Assembly (NCBI GenBank): GCA_012523655.1
Contig: JAAYTV010000624.1
Coordinates: 1-6,464, forward strand
Direction: 5' to 3'
Source of the DNA: a bacterium
GTDB taxonomy: Bacteria; Zhuqueibacterota; Zhuqueibacteria; Residuimicrobiales; Residuimicrobiaceae
Length of the DNA stretch: 6,464 nucleotides
Positions 1 to 6,323 of the stretch are shown in pieces; the first letter of the stretch is position 1; each line of letters begins with the position of its first letter. The position numbers were made by a program, and so were the translations under genes. A model generated the notes under the pieces. That model did no database searches, was not told the DNA's origin, and worked only from the letters and a program-made list of their open reading frames with translations.

Positions 1-1534
1 CGCGGCTTAGGGCTCGTTTCAGTTCTTTGAGCGGCAGCGGAACGCCGTCAAACTCTACCTGCAGGTTGAGGTCGAACCAATCGATCTCGGTGGCGACGCT
101 GAGGCGCACGGTGGGCGTTGAGGTGCGGATTTTATATCTTTTAAGCTTTTCCTGTCCATAGACCTCAAATCCCTCGGCGGTGAGCGCGGGTAGGGAGTGG
201 AACAGCCAGGGGATGACTTTTTTTTCGTCCAGCAGCAGACTGTTGTGCGGCCGATGCTTCAACCCGGTGTCTAGGAGGGCCTGCCAGGCCGCCTGCTCCT
301 GCCGGCGATCCCGGGCGATCTTGAGCACCAGGGCGCCGTCATCAGCGACCCGGCAGATCTGATCCGCTTCCTCGGAATAGAGAATTTCCCGATCCTGATA
401 GAAAAACGACAGTACCAGTTCAAGCTGGTCGGCTTTTTCCTTCAGGGTGATTCGTTTTTTGCTGAATTGCGTCACCGGTTGGACTGTATAGGGTTCAGGC
501 AATTGCAGTGCGTCGCCTGCGCAGTTCTGCTTAAAGATGCCGTCGATGAAATGGGGCAGCTCTTTCTGCGGCACCACCAGTTCGCGTAGGCCGCGGCTGA
601 ATGGCAGGAGCAGGTCCGCCTGGTTCAGGTTGTCAATGCGCATCAACAGAGTGTCTAGCAGAATCCAGATCGGATTTTCCGACAGGATGTAAAAGGGCGG
701 CGTCAAAGCCTGTTCAGAAGTATCGCTTAGCAGGTATGGCAAAAAGTGGCAGGATCGTCCACGTTGTTCAAAACGGAATTCAATCCGCCGGGGGCGTTCG
801 GCAAAGCGGATCGGTTTACCGAGATCTCCATCGGCGCTGAGGAATAGCGGGCTCTCCTGCAGCAATTCGAACAATCGGCCGCTGGAACCGGCAAAGGTAA
901 AAGAGTCCCATTGATTGCGGCTGTAACCGTAGCCCTCCAGCCGAATGTTATAGTCCCAACGCGTTTTCTGCAGCAGATAGGCGATGGCGATGGGATCACT
1001 GGGGGAGAACTTGGCGTCAGAAAGATCCTGGTCGTGGCTGTTGAGAGGAAGCAGCCGGCCCATGCGGCCGTCCTTTTTAAGATAAACCTTGTAGGGCACA
1101 ATGGTCCACGAGGTGGGCCGCAGGTACAGTTGGTAGACGATCTGCCACTGACGCGGACTGCGGCGGTGGTTGGAGCGAAGGGCTCCCGAGGCTTTGGAAA
1201 GGTTGTCTAAAAAAGCTTGCCAGGAGGATTTGTTATCGCGCCGTTCCGCCGTCGGGCGTTGGGCGCTATAGTAGGCGCGGCCGGCTAAAAGGGCGGCGAC
1301 GATGTGCTCGCAATGGTGGTAATAGTTGGATTTGCACGAACATTCGGCCTGCAGCGCGGTGGCGGCTTGGGCGACGCGTACTTGAAACGAACCGGCGCCG
1401 GTGAGCACGTTCGCTTCAAACTGCAGCGGCGTGATGCGGCTGATGGTAACCCGGCCGTCCTCGTACAGCTGTTTGCCATGTTCAAACGCACCAAAGCGGG
1501 CGAACAGGCGGATGTCCGACATTTTTATATTCAT
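1..1534 (-). CDS. SWIM zinc-finger protein, N-terminal part of a bacterial SNF2-family helicase (3' end off the window)
   Basis: The minus-strand frame is open for 511 residues from the ATG at 1534 and runs off the left edge without a stop. A SWIM zinc finger of the form CxCx7CxH is visible as CSCKSNYYHHCEH, with ligands C65, C67, C75 and H77. The rest matches the region that precedes the motor in bacterial SNF2 proteins (SNF2 helicase-associated type), including IDWFDLNLQVEFDG at about residues 484-497 and PLKELKRALS at the end. The ATP-binding and helicase motifs are not in the window and should lie just to the left. Family members are ATP-dependent DNA translocases; SWIM fingers are thought to bind nucleic acid or protein. 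The exact role of this one is unknown. The start at 1534 is preferred over the in-frame ATG at 1522 because only it has a weak AGGG (1543-1540) five bases upstream. The gene is divergent from the PhoH gene. The SWIM call is firm; the SNF2 call is strong but rests on the N-terminal region only. Confidence 0.85.
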   Translation of the reverse strand, partial: MNIKMSDIRLFARFGAFEHGKQLYEDGRVTISRITPLQFEANVLTGAGSFQVRVAQAATALQAECSCKSNYYHHCEHIVAALLAGRAYYSAQRPTAERRDNKSSWQAFLDNLSKASGALRSNHRRSPRQWQIVYQLYLRPTSWTIVPYKVYLKKDGRMGRLLPLNSHDQDLSDAKFSPSDPIAIAYLLQKTRWDYNIRLEGYGYSRNQWDSFTFAGSSGRLFELLQESPLFLSADGDLGKPIRFAERPRRIEFRFEQRGRSCHFLPYLLSDTSEQALTPPFYILSENPIWILLDTLLMRIDNLNQADLLLPFSRGLRELVVPQKELPHFIDGIFKQNCAGDALQLPEPYTVQPVTQFSKKRITLKEKADQLELVLSFFYQDREILYSEEADQICRVADDGALVLKIARDRRQEQAAWQALLDTGLKHRPHNSLLLDEKKVIPWLFHSLPALTAEGFEVYGQEKLKRYKIRTSTPTVRLSVATEIDWFDLNLQVEFDGVPLPLKELKRALSR

Positions 1535-1646
1535 CAATACCCTGCGGCTCCCATGGGCTGATCTCTCGTCGCGTAAACGGCAAAGGCTGCAGAAAACGAG
1601 CAAGCGGAAAGTTAGCATAAAAATTTCAAAAACGCAAGGAGATACC

Positions 1647-1733
1647 ATGCCGCCGCACTCTTTTCAGCCCGAAATGTCTTGCAATTGTCTGGACGGAATC
1701 TTATATTTTTTTGAATCTTCCGTTCATTTTTAG
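1647..1733 (+). CDS. Candidate 28-residue leader peptide or small protein upstream of the PIN-PhoH gene
   Basis: An ATG at 1647 is preceded by AAGGAG (1636-1641) with a five-base spacer, the best ribosome binding site on the plus strand of this window. The frame encodes 28 residues (starting MPPHSFQPEM, with a CNC motif at residues 12-14 and an aromatic C-terminal half) and stops with TAG at 1731-1733. That stop overlaps the ribosome binding site of the PhoH gene (1732-1737) and lies 13 bases before its GTG. This arrangement suits translational coupling or a regulatory leader. Mycobacterial PhoH2 genes are described with a small upstream antitoxin-like ORF (PhoAT), so an analogous role is conceivable, but I see no sequence similarity to claim. 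A caveat is that the candidate promoter at 1679-1707 lies inside this ORF; a transcript starting there would not include it. It may also be a chance ORF. Confidence 0.35.
   Translation: MPPHSFQPEMSCNCLDGILYFFESSVHF
1679..1707 (+). promoter_or_regulatory. Candidate promoter for the PIN-PhoH / GHL10 unit
   Basis: TTGCAA at 1679-1684 and TATATT at 1702-1707 are separated by 17 bases, a good fit to a sigma-70 type -35/-10 pair. Transcription would begin about 1714, giving a leader of roughly 33 bases that still contains the AGGGAG site before the GTG at 1747. The T-rich stretch after TATA also resembles the TAnnTTTG element of Bacteroidota promoters, so the sigma class is uncertain. Support is from sequence only. 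Confidence 0.4.
1691..1725 (+). repeat. Imperfect inverted repeat just upstream of the PIN-PhoH ribosome binding site
   Basis: GGACGGAA (1691-1698) can pair with TTCCGTTC (1718-1725), giving eight pairs including one G-U around a 19-base AT-rich loop. The element also carries a direct repeat, GAATCTT at 1696-1702 and 1713-1719. It surrounds the candidate -10 hexamer and is followed by ATTTTT (1726-1731). It could be an operator, a weak attenuator-like hairpin or chance; the large loop argues against an efficient intrinsic terminator. Confidence 0.3.
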
Positions 1734-1737
1734 GGAG
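1732..1737 (+). promoter_or_regulatory. Ribosome binding site that fixes the PIN-PhoH start
   Basis: AGGGAG lies nine bases before the GTG at 1747. The alternative in-frame TTG at 1711 has only AT-rich sequence and no such site upstream, and would add twelve residues ahead of the conserved KKIFVLDTNV start of the PIN domain. This decides for GTG. Confidence 0.7.
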
Positions 1738-1746
1738 CGCCTGCCG

Positions 1747-3063
1747 GTGAAGAAAATATTTGTCCTCGACACCAACGTCATCCTCCATGACGCCACCTGC
1801 ATCTTTCATTTCCAGGAAAACGACATTGTCATCCCCATTACGGTCATCGAAGAGATCGACGCCTTTAAGCGCGGTCAGGATTCGATCCATTATAACGCGC
1901 GCGAGTTCATCCGCCTGTTGGATACTTATTCCGGCGATAACCTGGTGAACGGCGGCGTCAGTCTCGGGCCGGGCCGTGGCCGCGTCTCCATCCTCACCAT
2001 CTTCCAGGATGAGCCGGAGATCGTCAAGGCCTTTTTTGAAGCCAAGGCAGACCATCGGATTCTCAGCGCCGCGCTTTTTTTGCGCAAAAAGCACCCCAAA
2101 ACCCAAGTGGTGCTGGTCAGCAAGGACGTGAACCTTCGCCTCAAAGCAAAATCCGTGGGGCTGCAATCGCAGGACTATTACACCGACAAGATCGAAGATA
2201 TCGACAAGCTCTACCGCGGCAAACGGTTGGTGGAAAACACGGACATCGCCGTGATCGACAAGCTCTGCTCGCCGCCGCATGAGGTGCCGGCTGCGGAGGC
2301 GCCGGTGGAACGTCCGCTGTCCAACGAGTATTTCATTTTTCGCAGCGGCAGCCGTTCGGCGCTGGCTTTTTATCAATCGCAGCGGCGTCTGTTCATCCGC
2401 ATCGAAAAGATGCAAGCCTATGGCATCACGCCGCGCAATGCGGAACAGATTTTTGCAATCCACGCTTTGCTCGATCCGGAAATACAGCTGGTCACCCTGA
2501 GCGGCAAGGCCGGCACGGGCAAGACCCTGCTGGCGCTGGCCGCAGCCTTGGAGTGCCGCAAGCAGTACCGGCAGATTTTTCTGGCGCGCCCCATTGTCGC
2601 CCTGTCCAATAAGGACCTGGGTTATCTGCCCGGCGACATTGAATCCAAATTGGATCCTTATATGCAGCCGCTTTACGATAATCTGGGCGTCATCCGCAAC
2701 CAGTATCCAGAGACCGATGAGCGCTCTTTGCGCATCCAGGAGATGTTGGACAACGGTAAACTCGAAATCGCGCCCCTGGCGTATATCCGCGGCCGCAGCT
2801 TGAACCACATCTATTTCATCGTCGACGAAGCGCAGAACCTGACCCCCCATGAGGTTAAAACCATCATCACCCGGGCTGGAGAAGGCAGCAAGGTGATCTT
2901 TACCGGCGATCCGTTTCAAATCGACAGCCCCTATCTGGATTCCCGCTCCAACGGCCTGTGTTACCTCATCGACCGCATGAAGGGGCAAGGCTTATATGGC
3001 CACGTGTGGCTGGAAAAAGGCGAACGCTCCGAGCTGGCCGAGTTGGCGAGCAATCTGTTATGA
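1747..3063 (+). CDS. PIN-PhoH family protein (PhoH2 / YlaK type): PIN ribonuclease-like domain plus PhoH NTPase
   Basis: The 438-residue product starts at GTG 1747 and has the two-domain layout and usual length of PhoH2 proteins. The N-terminal PIN domain (about 3-150) has FVLDTNVILHD with D8, acidic residues E35, E36 and D38 in VIEEIDAFK, D102 in ADHRIL, and D127 in LVSKDVNLRLKA, so the acidic metal-binding set appears intact. The C-terminal PhoH domain (about 225-438) has TPRNAEQ (228-234), Walker A GKAGTGKT (253-260), the ARPI segment (280-283), Walker B YFIVDEAQ (356-363) and FTGDPFQID (385-393). Studied PhoH2 proteins are cytoplasmic ATP-dependent RNA helicases with RNase activity; the targets here are unknown. 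The name reflects a historical phosphate-starvation link and does not prove phosphate control. The TGA stop overlaps the next gene's ATG (ATGA), so the two are probably co-translated. Single-domain PhoH (PhoL/YbeZ) is excluded by the PIN domain. Confidence 0.95.
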   Translation: MKKIFVLDTNVILHDATCIFHFQENDIVIPITVIEEIDAFKRGQDSIHYNAREFIRLLDTYSGDNLVNGGVSLGPGRGRVSILTIFQDEPEIVKAFFEAKADHRILSAALFLRKKHPKTQVVLVSKDVNLRLKAKSVGLQSQDYYTDKIEDIDKLYRGKRLVENTDIAVIDKLCSPPHEVPAAEAPVERPLSNEYFIFRSGSRSALAFYQSQRRLFIRIEKMQAYGITPRNAEQIFAIHALLDPEIQLVTLSGKAGTGKTLLALAAALECRKQYRQIFLARPIVALSNKDLGYLPGDIESKLDPYMQPLYDNLGVIRNQYPETDERSLRIQEMLDNGKLEIAPLAYIRGRSLNHIYFIVDEAQNLTPHEVKTIITRAGEGSKVIFTGDPFQIDSPYLDSRSNGLCYLIDRMKGQGLYGHVWLEKGERSELAELASNLL

Positions 3064-5126
3064 GGATGAGGAACTCCGCAGCGGTGGGAGCTGTTCTTCT
3101 TCTCTGTGTGCAGGCTTTGGCCCTGGATGCTCCCCCCAAGCGCGAGTTTCGCGGCGCGTGGCTCGCAACGGTCCACAATCTTGACTGGCCCTCCAGCCGC
3201 GGTCTGACGCCAGAGGTTCAGCGCAGAGAATTGGTGGACTGGCTCGACGAGTTGTCCGCCTACGGCGTCAACTGCGTGGTGCTGCAGATTCGTCCTGAAT
3301 GCGATGCACTGTACGCTTCCCCCTATGAACCTTGGTCCTATCATCTCACCGGTGCCCAGGGTGTCGCCCCTGTCCCGTTTTACGATCCGCTGGCCTTTGC
3401 CGTACAACAGGCGCATCAGCGCGGCATGGAACTGCACGCCTGGTTCAACCCCTACCGCGCGGTGAGCAACACCGGCGCTTATTCGCTTTCCCCGCAGCAC
3501 GTGAGCCAGCGCCACTCCGACTGGATCATCACGATCGGCAGCATCCAATTTTTAAATCCGGGTCTGCCGGAGGTCCGGGAATATGTCGTTCGGGTGGTGA
3601 TGGATGTGGTCAGACGCTATGATATCGACGGCATTCATTTTGATGATTACTTTTATCCCTATCCGCCGAACCAGATCACCACGGAAGATCAGGATGCCTT
3701 TGCGCTTTACGGCCAGGGCAGTCCGGACATCCACACATGGCGGCGTGCCAACGTCCACACGTTTGTGCAAATGATGCACGACAGCCTGCAGTGTGTTAAA
3801 CCGCAGGTCAAATTCGGCATCAGTCCTTTCGGTATCTGGAAAAACGGCGTCCCCAGCGGCATCAGCGGCCTGTCCGCCTATGACGCGATCTATTGCGATG
3901 CGGTCACTTGGCTGCAGCATCAGTGGGTTGACTATCTCACGCCGCAGCTGTACTGGAAGATCGGCGGCGCGCAGGATTACAGCCGCTTGATGCGCTGGTG
4001 GAGCGCACGAATGAACGGCCGCCATCTGTACACCGGCAATGCCGCGTACCGGATTTACGAGTGGAGCAGCCGCGAGATGCCGAACCAGCTGCGTTTGAAT
4101 CGTAGCGGCTCTCCGGCTTTTGGTCAGGTTTTTTACCGGGCCACCTCTTTGCGGGAAAATCCATTAGGGTTCACGGACAGCCTGAAAAACAATTTTTACC
4201 GTTTTCCGTCTCTGATGCCGGTGATGAGTTGGAAGGATTCTCTGCCGCCGTGTCCGCCCGGAGAGCTGCGATTTCAACCGCTGACAAGCGGCGGCCCGGT
4301 TCTCAGTTGGGACGCGCCGCTGCAGGCCGGCGATGGGGACACGGCCGCACGCTATGCGCTCTATCGCATCCATCACACCGAAGTGAAGCCGGCTGATCTG
4401 CAGCCAGCCAGCCTGTTGGCGGTGACCGGCGGCCGGTCGTTGGATCCGACGCCGGCGGCAGAGGCCGGCCCGTATTCCTTTGTTGTGACCGCTTTGGATC
4501 GCGCCGGCAATGAGAGCGGCTGCAGCAATGTCCTGCAACTGGCGGCGCCTGCGGCGCCGCAACTGGTGCAGCCGTTGGACAAGACCTTTGATCTCGGCAT
4601 CGCCGTGCGCCTGAGCTGGCGCCGCAACGCGGCGGCGTCCCGCTATCGGCTGCAAATGACCACAGACTCGACCTTTGCGCGGTTGCTGATCAATCAGCTG
4701 CTGACGGACACCACCCGCTCACTGCAAAACCTGTCGCCGAACCTGACTTATTACTGGCGGGTGCAGGCGCAGAATCCGGCCGGCTGCGGTGAATACTCTC
4801 CGGTGTGGGTCTTTCGCCGGGCGCCCGCGTCTTCAGCGGTGGCGCAGAATTCTTCACCGCCGCAGCAGTTTCGTCTGGAGCAGAATTATCCTAATCCATT
4901 CAACGCACGGACGGTGATCTCTTTCGAGCTGCCGCGCAGCGGCTGGGTACGATTGGAAGTGTACAACTTGATGGGAAGGAGGGTGAGCCTTCTCACGGAC
5001 CGTTCTTTGCCTGCCGGCGCGCATTCCTACGTATGGGAGCCGCGCTCCCTCGCCTCCGGCGTCTATCTCTATCGATTGACCTTTGAACGAAGGGTTTTGG
5101 TAAGAAGGATGTTGCTGGTAAAATAA
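3060..5126 (+). CDS. Secreted GHL10 (DUF187, YngK/DigH-like) glycosyl hydrolase with Fn3-like modules and C-terminal sorting-type domain
   Basis: The 688-residue product has a Sec signal peptide (MRMR, hydrophobic core about 7-21, likely cleavage after ALA at 19-21; LLLC at 13-16 is not a proper lipobox). The GHL10 catalytic domain spans about 27-395, with REFRGAWLATV (28-38), VVLQIRPECDALY (73-85), ELHAWFNPYR (124-133), DIDGIHFDDYFYPY (188-201), KFGISPFGIW (251-260) and DYLTPQLYW (291-299). Two Fn3-like modules follow (about 396-497 and 498-588), then a short linker and an 84-residue end domain (605-688) starting RLEQNYPNPFN and ending GVYLYRL ... LLVK, typical of type A sorting (type IX secretion) or FlgD-like Ig domains. 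The E. coli relative DigH cleaves peptidoglycan strands lacking stem peptides, so cell-wall glycan is the likely substrate, acting in the periplasm or at the surface. ATG 3060 is chosen because it forms ATGA with the PhoH stop; ATG 3066 is a less likely alternative. Confidence 0.92.
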   Translation: MRMRNSAAVGAVLLLCVQALALDAPPKREFRGAWLATVHNLDWPSSRGLTPEVQRRELVDWLDELSAYGVNCVVLQIRPECDALYASPYEPWSYHLTGAQGVAPVPFYDPLAFAVQQAHQRGMELHAWFNPYRAVSNTGAYSLSPQHVSQRHSDWIITIGSIQFLNPGLPEVREYVVRVVMDVVRRYDIDGIHFDDYFYPYPPNQITTEDQDAFALYGQGSPDIHTWRRANVHTFVQMMHDSLQCVKPQVKFGISPFGIWKNGVPSGISGLSAYDAIYCDAVTWLQHQWVDYLTPQLYWKIGGAQDYSRLMRWWSARMNGRHLYTGNAAYRIYEWSSREMPNQLRLNRSGSPAFGQVFYRATSLRENPLGFTDSLKNNFYRFPSLMPVMSWKDSLPPCPPGELRFQPLTSGGPVLSWDAPLQAGDGDTAARYALYRIHHTEVKPADLQPASLLAVTGGRSLDPTPAAEAGPYSFVVTALDRAGNESGCSNVLQLAAPAAPQLVQPLDKTFDLGIAVRLSWRRNAAASRYRLQMTTDSTFARLLINQLLTDTTRSLQNLSPNLTYYWRVQAQNPAGCGEYSPVWVFRRAPASSAVAQNSSPPQQFRLEQNYPNPFNARTVISFELPRSGWVRLEVYNLMGRRVSLLTDRSLPAGAHSYVWEPRSLASGVYLYRLTFERRVLVRRMLLVK

Positions 5127-5246
5127 GCGGCCAGCTGTGCGGGCTTTGACGGTTGCGCCAGGTTGCAGACAGTGTGGATCAAGGAGAGCGGTTCATGGTG
5201 CTCGGGATCGCTCTATCGGCGTAGAGGCAACCCCTTTTACAACGGT
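5127..5246. other. Convergent spacer between GHL10 and LptF/G genes
   Basis: These 120 bases lie between two convergent stops. I found no stable GC-rich hairpin followed by a T-run on either strand, so termination may be Rho-dependent or use a structure I cannot see by eye. A nine-codon ORF at 5195-5224 has an AAGGAG upstream but is too short to call. Confidence 0.6.
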
Positions 5247-6323
5247 TTATTTCTGCGTGCGCAGCAGAATCAGCAGACCGCTCAGAGCGAAGAAGCCGTT
5301 GGGAAACCAGGCGGCGAACAGCGGCGGCAACACGCCGTTCTGGCCAAAGGACTGGCAGATCTTGACCAAACCGAAATAGACGAAGCAGATGATCAGGCTG
5401 AGGCCAAAGCCGGCGGCTCCGCCGCTGCGCCGCTTGGGCGAAGCCAGCGGGGCGCCGAACAGCACAATGATAAAATTAGCGAACGGGATTGAGAGCTTTA
5501 GATACAGGTCCACCAGCCAGTGGCTTTCATTGCCGCCGTTTTGACGCACTTCTTCGATAAAGGCGGTCAGCTCCTGGTAGGACATCTCCTCCGGTTTTTT
5601 CAGCACCTTGGCAAAATCCTGCGGCCTCAGGTTTTCATCCTCCAGCCTCTTTTCTTCAAACAGCGCCACGGTCTCCTGACCCTGATCAAAGATCCGTTCC
5701 ACGCCGTTGCGAAGCACCCAGGCGCTGTCCTCCCAAGCCATGGTGCGGCAATCCAGCCGGTAGAGCAGTTTCAGACCTTCGAACCGTCGAATGCTGACAT
5801 GGTGGCCGGTGTTGCGGGCGGCGTCGAAATAGCGCATGCTGATCAGGCGATTGCGGTCATCACGCATGAACGGATTGTTGATGCGTTTGCGATGGGATTC
5901 GCGTTTTTTTTCTACATAGTGGTCGATGAGCAAGGCGCGGCTGCTGCTGGCCTGCGGCACCACATATTCGCCAAAGTAATAAGCCACGATGCTGATGAGA
6001 AAGGCGAGCACCAGCAGCGGCATCAGCGTGCGATAGAGCGAGACGCCGGAAGCGGACATGGCGACAATTTCATTCTGCCGCGCCATGTTGCCGACGCTGA
6101 ACAGACTCGCCAGCAGCATGGCGACCGGAAGAGTCAGAATGATGATATAGGGCAGGTAATAGACATACAGCTTGAGCACGATCAGGCCGGGCACTTTTTC
6201 GCCGATGTAGACGTCCAGCCGTTCGATCGAGTCCACGATCAGAAAAATGCAGACAAAGGCGATGAGAGAAAAGAACAGGATAAAACAGAAACGGCGCAGG
6301 ATGTACCGGTCCAGCACTCTCAT
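5247..6323 (-). CDS. LptF/LptG family permease (YjgP/YjgQ) of the lipopolysaccharide exporter
   Basis: The 358-residue inner-membrane protein has the full family layout: TM1 (about 12-33), TM2 (55-78), TM3 (98-119), a periplasmic beta-jellyroll region (about 125-265), then TM4 (272-292), TM5 (304-322) and TM6 (333-355). It starts MRVLDRYILRRF, as family members usually do. NEIVAMSASGVSLYR (84-98) matches the cytoplasmic coupling-helix region that contacts the ATPase LptB. With a second permease and LptB it should extract LPS from the inner membrane and pass it to the LptC/A/D bridge. The start at 6323 is chosen over the ATG at 6344 because GGAGG lies five bases upstream and the ATG overlaps the previous gene's stop. 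As the second gene of the pair it is probably LptG, but F and G cannot be told apart safely from this sequence. LptB is not in the window. Confidence 0.93.
   Translation of the reverse strand: MRVLDRYILRRFCFILFFSLIAFVCIFLIVDSIERLDVYIGEKVPGLIVLKLYVYYLPYIIILTLPVAMLLASLFSVGNMARQNEIVAMSASGVSLYRTLMPLLVLAFLISIVAYYFGEYVVPQASSSRALLIDHYVEKKRESHRKRINNPFMRDDRNRLISMRYFDAARNTGHHVSIRRFEGLKLLYRLDCRTMAWEDSAWVLRNGVERIFDQGQETVALFEEKRLEDENLRPQDFAKVLKKPEEMSYQELTAFIEEVRQNGGNESHWLVDLYLKLSIPFANFIIVLFGAPLASPKRRSGGAAGFGLSLIICFVYFGLVKICQSFGQNGVLPPLFAAWFPNGFFALSGLLILLRTQK

Larger units (their letters stand above)
1535..1746. other. Divergent intergenic region between the SNF2-like and PIN-PhoH genes
   Basis: This 212-base spacer separates two divergently read genes and must hold the promoters of both. 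It is clearly more AT-rich than the flanking genes between about 1605 and 1735. The right half contains a candidate leader ORF, a candidate promoter and an inverted repeat, which are listed separately. For the leftward gene I see only an isolated TATGCT-like hexamer (1619-1614, minus strand) without a convincing -35 partner, so no promoter is called there. Confidence 0.7.

Noticed and set aside
218..225. Run of eight T (A8 on the coding strand) in the SWIM/SNF2 gene, with a similar run at 5904-5911 in the permease gene
   Set aside because: Both encode Lys-Lys codons in an intact frame; there is no evidence of programmed slippage.
1401..1733. Longer 110-codon version of the small ORF before the PIN-PhoH gene
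   Set aside because: Its first part is antisense to the SWIM gene; only the internal ATG at 1647 has a ribosome binding site.
2077..2090. Perfect palindrome TTTTTGCGCAAAAA
   Set aside because: It lies inside the PIN domain coding sequence (FLRKK) and is explained by the codons; there is no sign of a site function.
1612..2988. Long open frame of 458 codons on the minus strand opposite the PIN-PhoH gene
   Set aside because: It is entirely antisense to a gene with clear catalytic motifs, has no family features I recognise, and is explained by GC-biased third positions.
2958..3059. Extended N-terminus of the GHL10 protein starting at 2958
   Set aside because: It would overlap about 100 bases of the PhoH gene and put 34 Arg-rich residues before a normal signal peptide.
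3105..3110. Possible lipobox cysteine in the GHL10 signal peptide
   Set aside because: The residues before C16 are LLL, which do not fit the L-[AS]-[GA]-C pattern, and a normal ALA cleavage site follows.
4543..4560. GGCGCC-TGC-GGCGCC inverted repeat
   Set aside because: It is in an Ala-Pro linker between Fn3-like modules and reflects repeated GCG/CCT-type codons.
5195..5224. Nine-codon ORF with an AAGGAG upstream
   Set aside because: It is too short and isolated between convergent genes, with nothing downstream to regulate on that strand.
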